Below, in pieces: positions 7,845-13,185 of a DNA stretch of 13,185 nt (its first letter is position 1; each line of letters starts with the position of its first letter). Below the pieces are notes generated by a model. That model had not been told where the DNA came from, did not search any database, and saw nothing but the letters and a program-made list of their open reading frames with translations. The position numbers were made by a program, and so were the translations under genes. Source of the DNA: Dictyocoela muelleri (lineage: Eukaryota; Microsporidia); assembly GCA_016256075.1 (NCBI GenBank), contig SDVU01000452.1, positions 1 through 13,185 of the forward strand, given 5' to 3'.

Positions 7845-8309
7845 GGGTGTCAGGAGCTCGCTATATGGTGAGTTGATGTCGAACATGCTCTATTCATTGT
7901 CTTTAGATCTTTAAAGTTTCGCGTTTAAATATATACTTCACTGATAAACAATCTATAATTCCAGATATATATGCGATTTTTGTTTTATCAATGACTGGCT
8001 GATAAAGGTAATAAGAGGCTATTTCATATATTTTAATTTCTCTAATTATTGCGAGACGTGTTGCCACACTCATCACACACCAAAGGAGGTCCTCCTGACT
8101 TATTGTCATATTAGACATATTCTTAATCAGCTATATTTACCGTATCAGCAGTATATTAATGCTATAGTTCTATATTTATTGGCCGCTTAATTCAAACATT
8201 AATTAATTAATTAATTAATTAATTAATTAATTAATAAAGTTATGTCGCCGAGATTCAGACCAGATGATATAATGTTACATTCGATGGGGTTACCAAGAAG
8301 CTTTCTGGC
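7845..8309 (-). mobile_element. SINE-b: tRNA-derived SINE
   Basis: On the minus strand the degenerate head begins near 8309 (AGAAAGCTTCTTGGTAACCC), with TGGTCTGAATC as box B. The body carries GTCTAATATGACAATAAGT, TTATTACCTTTATCAGCCAG and ATTGATAAAACAAAAATCGC, aligned with the other copies. It ends near 7845 with an ATT-rich tail. A TTAA expansion (8199-8235) sits inside it. The small minus-strand ORF at 7903-8118 is SINE sequence, not a gene. Confidence 0.83.
8199..8235. repeat. (TTAA)n microsatellite inside SINE-b
   Basis: About nine tandem TTAA units, at the place where the other SINE copies have TTAATAAATAATGA. It therefore looks like expansion of an existing short AT stretch. Confidence 0.95.
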
Positions 8310-8399
8310 TTAATTATATATTAATAAAAAACCTTTAACTAAAAAAATCTATGGCGTACTGACAAATTTTTTAAAAGACAAGTCGACGCGCTCAACTAT

Positions 8400-8866
8400 C
8401 ATATATATATATATATATATATCACATGCTGACAACATCAATACCTACCAACCCGGAGAGTTGTCTCCTACCTTGGTCTTTAGACCTTTAGTTATTTTTG
8501 TATTTATAATACGTCACACCTAAGCCACCTAGAAGCCAAGCTGTATGTGCGATCGTTGTATCAATAACCCAGCAGGATACGGGTAATTAATGGCCTTTCA
8601 CGATTTTTTTCGCTACTTATTTTACCGAAAAGTTGACGATTCCATTCCACACTTAGGAGAGTACATTATACTCATTGTCATATTAGACCAAATCTAATCA
8701 GCTATGCCACACTTGAAGGAGTGTATATTAAGACTATATTTTTGTAGTTTTTGACAGCTTAATCTAATTTTCTCATTATTTATTAAATAAAGCCGTCAGT
8801 GAAATTTAAACCTCGATACTTAAATTTTACATTCAAGCGTGTTAACAACTGAGCTATCTGCCTCCT
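8400..8866 (-). mobile_element. SINE-c: tRNA-derived SINE, best-preserved minus copy
   Basis: The minus-strand head reads GGCAGATAGCTCAGTTGTTAA from ~8864, an A box very close to the tRNA consensus, with GAGGTTTAAATTTCACTGACG in the box-B region. The body includes GTCTAATATGACAATGAG (8671-8688), CCGTATCCTGC and GGCTTAGGTGTGACGTATTA. The 3' end is an (AT)11 run at 8401-8422. SINE-b lies downstream in the same orientation, about 90 bp away. Confidence 0.87.
8401..8422. repeat. (AT)n microsatellite at the 3' end of SINE-c
   Basis: Eleven AT units. SINE-e also ends TAATATAT, so this is probably an expanded SINE tail. Confidence 0.95.
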
Positions 8867-8869
8867 ATT

Positions 8870-9300
8870 AACTATCAAAGCTTTAAAGTATCTTTAATTT
8901 TTTCGAATTTTTTATAATAGACCATTGACATAGGGTTGTTGTATTTTTAAAAAATCAAAGCATCTTATAAAATAACACCTTATTTTTAAGTGTTGATATT
9001 TAATCCAACAATTTGTAAACAACTAATTATAAAATTGAATTCAAAAAATATAAATATGTGCACACATGATTTATAAATTGAATATTAATAAGATAATTAA
9101 ATTAATATTAAACATTATATTAATATTAATAGTAACCAGTAAATTATAATAATAATAATAAATTATATTAATATTAAACATCATAATAATATTAATACTA
9201 AAATTATATTAATTTAATATTTAACATTAAATTATTTAATACATATATTTAATAAAAATAATTATCATTCAATTAATGAATTTTATTTTTTAAAAAAAAA
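8870..9300. other. Very AT-rich intergenic region upstream of the proteasome gene
   Basis: No gene seen. Positions 9080-9250 are almost pure A/T, with many ATTAATATTAA-like stretches and a TAA repeat near 9150. An A run at about 9290-9300 directly precedes the start region of the proteasome gene. Confidence 0.7.
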
Positions 9301-9308
9301 CAAATCAT

Positions 9309-9314
9309 CCCTCA
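9309..9314 (+). promoter_or_regulatory. CCC start signal of the proteasome gene
   Basis: CCC at 9309-9311 lies 3 nt before the ATG at 9315, after an A-rich tract. It is the same signal type as before the LRR gene and supports this start. Confidence 0.7.
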
Positions 9315-9950
9315 ATGACTTACGAAGAATCATTAGCTGTATTTTCACCAAACGGTCGACTAATCCAAATTGAATATGCTCAAAAAGCCAGTGATCAAGG
9401 ATCACTCGTAACATTCTCAATTCAAAACAATGGCATATTTTTATGTATCGAGAAAAAGAACATTAATCCACTTATTGTTGAACCTGAAAATAGTAAGTTT
9501 TTGGAGATTTGCAATAATATATATATGAGCTATTCTGGATTGACTCCGGATGCGGATATTTTGGTTAGTCAAGCACGATATATTTCGATGAATTATAAAT
9601 TACGTATAGGTGATAATATTGATGTTGCTAAATTAGCGGACCTGATGGGAAATTTCATGCAGAGACATACTATTGAAGGAAAGAAACGACCATTTGGTGC
9701 TAAAATTTTGTTTTTGGGATTCAGTAATGGTCCAAGAGCATTTATAGTTGAACCAGATGGAAATTGTATTGAGTATACAGCAGGTGCTATTGGTTCAAAA
9801 TCGGATGAAGCTATTAAAGTTTTAGAAGAAAAAAATGATCTAAATGAAAATATGGCATATTTTGCAATTTCTACTTTTGTTAAAGATACAAAGGGATTGA
9901 TTCAATCATTTTGGATTACTGAGGCATGTGTTGAGAAAATAAATCTTTAA
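9315..9950 (+). CDS. 20S proteasome alpha subunit, best fit alpha2 (PSMA2/Pre8)
   Basis: A 211-residue intronless ORF. It forms part of the outer alpha ring of the 20S proteasome, which gates entry of unfolded proteins; alpha subunits lack the catalytic N-terminal Thr, as this one does. The family signature is at the N-terminus: SLAVFSPNGRLIQIEYAQKA (residues 6-25), the alpha-specific H0 helix region. EKKN (~46), YSGLTPDADILVSQAR (~73-88), MQRHT (~114), RPFG (~124-127) and AIGSKS (~157) follow in the usual order. Among the seven paralogues, SL..FSP.G.L.QIEYA, EKK, YSG..PD...LV..AR and MQ..T fit alpha2 best; alpha4 or alpha6 is less likely. It is shorter than the usual 230-250 residues, mainly at the C-terminus, as is common for microsporidian proteins. 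The ATG falls where the family starts. Confidence 0.95.
   Translation: MTYEESLAVFSPNGRLIQIEYAQKASDQGSLVTFSIQNNGIFLCIEKKNINPLIVEPENSKFLEICNNIYMSYSGLTPDADILVSQARYISMNYKLRIGDNIDVAKLADLMGNFMQRHTIEGKKRPFGAKILFLGFSNGPRAFIVEPDGNCIEYTAGAIGSKSDEAIKVLEEKNDLNENMAYFAISTFVKDTKGLIQSFWITEACVEKINL
9938..9943 (+). promoter_or_regulatory. Polyadenylation-like AATAAA inside the 3' end of the alpha2 gene
   Basis: AATAAA ends 4 nt before the stop codon at 9948-9950. Its position at the gene end, as in the LRR gene, is suggestive, but chance is likely in AT-rich DNA. Confidence 0.35.
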
Positions 9951-10121
9951 AGAAATTTATGATTTATTGATTTTCAATTTTGCTTTAGATTTAATGTATA
10001 TATGTTTTATTTGATCTTTTTGAAATAATAGTTGCCACGCGACAGTGCGCGACCAGACCAGATCGAGTATATTCGATTCGGTTATTGTCTGATTCTAACT
10101 TTTTATTTTTAAATTGTTAAT
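9951..10121. other. Short intergenic region
   Basis: Contains one unusually GC-rich patch (CACGCGACAGTGCGCGACC, about 10036-10054) in otherwise AT-rich DNA. No gene or family recognised. Confidence 0.5.
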
Positions 10122-10875
10122 AATGGACTATATACCTCAGTCGTTAATACTATTAGATATAAATTTAATTATCGCATTTCAAATTACGGAGACATCAATT
10201 TAATTAATAATGGGGATTGACATAAAGCGGTCAATGAATATAACTATAGTTTTAATATACAGTTGTACGATGTATTTCGCTGATTATAATTTTTCTAATA
10301 TGGCAATGAAGCAAAAGAATCTCTGGTACTAACCCGCTTTAGGGCCGTCGAGAAATTTAAGAATGGCTAAAAACCGTAATGATAACCGATAAACCAAATA
10401 TTCTGCTGTTTAATAATCCAGGATTAGTTTTTTAAAATGAGTCAAATAACTATACTATTTCCTAATTTGGGTTACCAAATTAAAAAAAAGTATAAATATT
10501 TGACTAATTTAAAAAACTAATCCTGGATTATTAAACAGCAGAATATTTGGTATATCGGTTATCATTTCGGTTTTTAAGCCAATCTTAAATTTCGCGACGG
10601 CCCTAAAGCGGGTTAGTACCAGAGACTCTCCTATGTGTGGAGGTGATGCGGCGACGTATCTCGGCAAAATAAGTAGTAAGAAAAAAAATATTAAAAGCCT
10701 TTAATTACCTGTATCCTGCTAAGTAATTGATAAAACGAAAATTGAATATACAGCTGAGTTTCTTGGTAGATTATTATTGAGGTATTACTTGAAAAATAGT
10801 AAAAGTCTAGACTTTGTTTAGGACTTTTTTCAGAGTTGATAATTATAGACGTTGTTAAATTTTTAGATTATTTTT
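10122..10875 (+). mobile_element. SINE-d: tRNA-derived SINE interrupted by MITE-2
   Basis: A degenerate head (ATACCTCAGTCGTTAATAC, about 10132-10150) leads into AAGCGGTCAATGAATATAAC, ATACAGTTGT and TCTAATATGGCAATGAAGC. It is cut at 10319/10626 by MITE-2 and resumes ACTCTCCTATGTGTGGAGG, then TTACCTGTATCCTGC and ATTGATAAAACGA. The end near 10875 matches the SINE-e 3' end (GACGTTGTTAAATTTTTAG) and abuts SINE-e head-to-tail. Without MITE-2 it is about 450 bp, the family length. Confidence 0.85.
10320..10625. mobile_element. MITE-2: foldback element inside SINE-d
   Basis: A 306-bp near-complete inverted repeat starting TCTCTGGTACTAACCCGC and ending in its exact complement. Arms of about 130-140 bp include GGATTAGTTTTTTAAA on the left and the complement on the right. 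No coding capacity. Joining the SINE flanks at these edges restores the sequence of the other copies (GAA|CTCTCC), so the terminal bases belong to the element or to a short imperfect target duplication. TA pairs bracket CTAACCCGC within the end, so the true ends may lie 8-9 bp further in. The sequence is unrelated to MITE-1 apart from a shared GGGTTAG/CTAACCC near the ends. Confidence 0.88.
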
Positions 10876-10881
10876 AATTTA

Positions 10882-11345
10882 GGGCCAGATAGCTCAGTGG
10901 TTAACACTCTTGAATGTACAATTTAAGTATCTTGGTTATAATCCCGCTGACGTCACTCTTTAATAAATAATGAGGGAATGACATTAAGCGGTCAAAAACT
11001 ATAGAAATATAGTATTAATATACAGTTGTTCCAGTGTGGTATAGCTGATTAAGACTTGGTCTAATATGACAATGATGCAAAAAGGAACTCTCATATCTGT
11101 TGGGATGAGTGCTGCAACGCTTCTCGGCAAAAAGTAGTGAAAAATAAAAATTCATGAAAAGCTACTAATTACCTGTATCCTGCCGAGTCATTGATAAAAC
11201 GAAGATCGTCTATACAGCTAGACTTCTGAGTAGCCTAGGAAGTGACGTATTAAAAGAACACTAAGAACCAAAGGTCACAGACACCGGTAGGAGGCAACAC
11301 CCAAGTTATTAGCTAGTATTGTTGTTAAAATGTAATATATATTTA
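10882..11345 (+). mobile_element. SINE-e: tRNA-derived SINE, full-length plus copy
   Basis: The head GGGCCAGATAGCTCAGTGG (from 10883) is a good tRNA 5' half with an A box. TTGGTTATAATCCCGCTGACG supplies a box-B-like arm and the 3' acceptor side. The anticodon-loop region reads TTGAATGTACAATTTAAG, hinting at a tRNA-Tyr-like ancestor, but that is weak. The body has GTCTAATATGACAATGA (11059-11075), TACCTGTATCCTGC and ATTGATAAAACGA. It ends near 11340 in TAATATATATTTATTTAATT. The head is not a working tRNA: the arms pair poorly and the acceptor ends do not match. Confidence 0.87.
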
Positions 11346-11413
11346 TTTAATTTATTTATTTTTATTTAATTTATTTAAACAAAATAATTTCGATAAGAAA
11401 TGTCGTGGTATAT

Positions 11414-11458
11414 CAGTTTGCGGATTCTCAGTTCGCAGATTCACAATTCGCGGGTAAA
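11414..11458 (+). repeat. MULE-3 left end: three 15-bp units
   Basis: Units at 11414, 11429 and 11444, typified by CAGTTCGCAGATTCA. They are inverted relative to the right-end array. Confidence 0.9.
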
Positions 11459-11599
11459 TTTTAAAAATTTTATTTCTCGCCTAAAAATAACAAATAAAAA
11501 TGTCAAATATATTCTATTTCTATTAAAAAATTCGTATATTGTTAAAATAAAAAGGTTTTTATGCGTTAAATTTAATAGACTCCCTCAACTCAACTATTA

Positions 11600-12953
11600 A
11601 GGTATATAGATAGATTTGGTTATTCTGATGCTGCGACCAGAGTCTAGCTATTCTAGCCTCTTGATTTAAATATATCTTTTTTATGATATTAAATCTACCA
11701 CTTACAAGTAACAATCGCAATTCCAAATCAAAAGCAATCTGGAGTGACTTGCAATAAGATCCGATTTCACAGGAACAAGCTGTATCCTTATTTATTTTCG
11801 TGTTTAACTTAGAGTTAAACTCCTCTCCTGCATCGTTAGTTCTTCCTTTTAATATCTAAATTGATCCCGGTTTTCACTACTAAATAGACTTTTTTATCTG
11901 TTAGAAGTCCTGTATTATAAAAATAATCTTTAAATTAGAGTGAATTTAAATCATATTCGGGCTAAAAACGACAAATGAAGTTCCACGCAACATCAACTTC
12001 TTCAAGCGGCAAAATAGCTTAAGAAGAACATAGTTGGATACAATGTTTCAAGGTAATATCTTTATGAAATTATGAAATAAGTACTATCTTCTGAAAGCGT
12101 CTCCATATAGACTGCATAAAGTGAAAAAAAAATCTATTCTGCGCTGAATGAATTACTGTTCGTATCCGTTAGATTTTGCTTGCTAAAAATCAATTTGAAT
12201 TGTATCCGGCATGAAAGCTACTTTTCTTACGCGAAGTAATCCCTGTATTATTGTAAAAATTTTTATATAATTTTTCGGTTTTTGTGTTTAAGAAACAGTG
12301 AATTAGAGTAAATTTTGTCCTGAAAAAGACCCATGAAACATATAAATATGATAAAATGAAGACGATGCGGTTTTAAATGTATCATTAATGATAATATTGA
12401 ATGGGATTTCACATGAAAACCCCCTATTAATCGATATCAAGTATTATCATAGAATATACACCAAATTTGGAATAAAAAAGCTAATCTTGATCCTGTGAAA
12501 GTTTAAAAAATGAAAAATCAAAAAAAAATAGAATCATCAACAAGTTTTTTGGTTAGAACTACTCTGTTTTTCCAGTGGTGTATACTACTCTTGAGATAAT
12601 CTAACGGTCGTAGGACTCCAGAAGCGTCACGATTACCGCGTATCTTCTTACAAAAGTTTTTTTTCTTTATCAATAGATCTCGGAGATCCATAAGGATATA
12701 AACATAATTTATCTTCAATTAGATTCTTAAATTGGGTTATTATATTACATTCTTCAATATAGATATTTTATTTTCTGCTTTAATATCTAATAAATTTGGA
12801 TTTAAAGATGTAACTCATACACTAAAACCTTAGGTAGTGCATCTCGTGAAACATTTACCATCACGCTCCCCCCACAGTTCAACCCAAAAAAAAGTTGTTT
12901 ACAACAAGTACATCCCGTCCTTTTTCACTTCGAATCCAAAATATATTCGTCAT
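11600..12953 (-). pseudogene. MULE-3 transposase pseudogene
   Basis: The ATG at 12953 (minus) follows CCCCTAAA, again a CCC start context. MTNIFWIRSEKGRDVLVVNN fits a FLYWCH N-terminus and then decays. Downstream, with several frame changes and stops, come NDTFKTASSSFYHIYMFHGS (DGTF block; Asp codon at 12381-12383), IHCFLNTKTEKLYKNF (the nKteelY.kff block), MPDTIQIDF (second Asp at 12189-12191), HFMQSIWRRFQK (GCFFH helix region, ~12090-12125), AILPLEEVD, and GRTNDAGEEFNSKLN (RTNN..E block, ~11803-11847). All three DDE acidic residues are present, although DGTF has become NDTF. The gene is about 450 codons, compact for a MULE. It is nonfunctional because of multiple stops and frameshifts. Confidence 0.87.
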
Positions 12954-12985
12954 TTTAGGGGATTAAAAAATTTCAATTTTTCTTC

Positions 12986-13090
12986 GAAAATTGAGAAGCC
13001 GCGAACTGGGAATCAGCGAACTGTGAATCAGCGAACTGTGAATCCAAAAACTGGGAATCGCGAACAGGGAATCCACGAACTGAGATATAA
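12986..13090 (-). repeat. MULE-3 right end: seven 15-bp units
   Basis: Tandem units, read on the plus strand as GCGAACTGGGAATCA, at 12986 (degenerate), 13001, 13016, 13031, 13046, 13061 and 13076. The plus-strand ORF at 12837-13100 translates them as RTGNQ-like pentapeptides, but this is the transposon end, not a protein repeat. Confidence 0.92.
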
Positions 13091-13145
13091 CCGTTATTAA
13101 TATGCAAGAGGGGTCTTATATTACACAAAATATGCGCACTTGGTG

Positions 13146-13185
13146 TTTTTTTTTTTTTTTTTTTGTTAGTTGTTTTTTTTTTTTT
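13146..13185. repeat. Poly-T runs at the window end
   Basis: T19 at 13146-13164 and T13 at 13173-13185, separated by GTTAGTTG. Could be the A-tail of an element inserted beyond the window on the minus strand, or a simple homopolymer tract. Confidence 0.8.

Larger units (their letters stand above)
11411..13090 (-). mobile_element. MULE-3: decayed Mutator-like transposon with 15-bp-repeat ends
   Basis: A ~1.68-kb element bounded by inverted arrays of a 15-bp unit at 11414-11458 and 12986-13090. The interior on the minus strand is one decayed MULE transposase gene. The end structure is quite different from MULE-1 and MULE-2, so it is a separate family. No clear short target duplication could be picked out; the outer flanks (TGTCGTGG on the left, CGTTATTAA on the right) are not obviously repeated. 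Confidence 0.85.

Noticed and set aside
7903-8118. 71-codon minus-strand ORF
   Set aside because: It lies wholly inside SINE-b and its reading frame is not kept in the other SINE copies.
6356-10625. GGGTTAG/CTAACCC in the MITE ends as telomeric repeat
   Set aside because: Single occurrences at each element end, without tandem repetition; probably part of the terminal inverted repeat.
10882-10955. A functional tRNA gene
   Set aside because: It has good A-box-like sequence, but the T-arm and acceptor ends pair poorly and the same head occurs on other copies of a ~460-bp repeat; it is a SINE head.
12986-13090. CRISPR-like repeat array
   Set aside because: 15-bp units are directly tandem without spacers, have an inverted partner at 11414-11458, and the genome is eukaryotic.
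12837-13100. 87-codon plus-strand ORF with repeated RTGNQ-like pentapeptides
   Set aside because: The repeats are the terminal 15-bp array of MULE-3, and the opposite strand carries the transposase relic.

Overview
The window looks like AT-rich nuclear DNA from a microsporidium, most likely one of the larger, gene-poor, transposon-rich genomes (Hamiltosporidium-, Edhazardia- or Anncaliia-like). This placement is inference. It rests on four things: both intact genes lack introns; both have a CCC motif 1-3 nt before the ATG, the start signal known from microsporidia; one encodes a shortened proteasome alpha subunit; the other encodes a secreted leucine-rich-repeat protein of a kind that forms large families in these parasites. 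Only about 3 kb of 13.2 kb is intact coding sequence. Most of the rest is decayed mobile DNA.

Layout. 1-2935: a decayed MULE (Mutator-like) DNA transposon on the minus strand (MULE-1), split by a second decayed MULE on the plus strand (MULE-2, 692-2246). MULE-2 has ~64-bp terminal inverted repeats and is flanked by ~88-bp direct repeats of MULE-1 transposase sequence. 3045-3317: a truncated tRNA-headed SINE, minus strand. 3502-5874: the secreted LRR protein gene. 6356-6674: a near-perfect 319-bp foldback MITE with TA flanks. 7165-7760: a non-autonomous element with inverted ends made of repeated AACTCGCCAAAATTTT-like units. 7845-8866: two SINEs head-to-tail, minus strand. 9315-9950: proteasome alpha-type subunit, best fit alpha2. 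10122-11345: two more SINEs head-to-tail, plus strand, the first carrying a second foldback MITE. 11411-13090: a third decayed MULE (MULE-3, minus strand) whose inverted ends are arrays of a 15-bp repeat. 13146-13185: poly-T runs.

The two host genes have no evident functional link. Alpha2 belongs to the 20S proteasome, a housekeeping machine. The LRR protein has an N-terminal signal sequence and nine units of about 53 residues, and could be an exported host-interaction factor, but its function is unknown. The three MULEs were recognised by translating through their lesions. They show FLYWCH-like N-termini and the MULE transposase signatures (DGTF-like, DFE, GCFFH or a relative, RTNN..E), so the large blank areas of the window are explained by transposon decay rather than by unknown genes. 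Five copies of one ~460-bp tRNA-derived repeat in 13 kb indicate an abundant SINE family in this genome.
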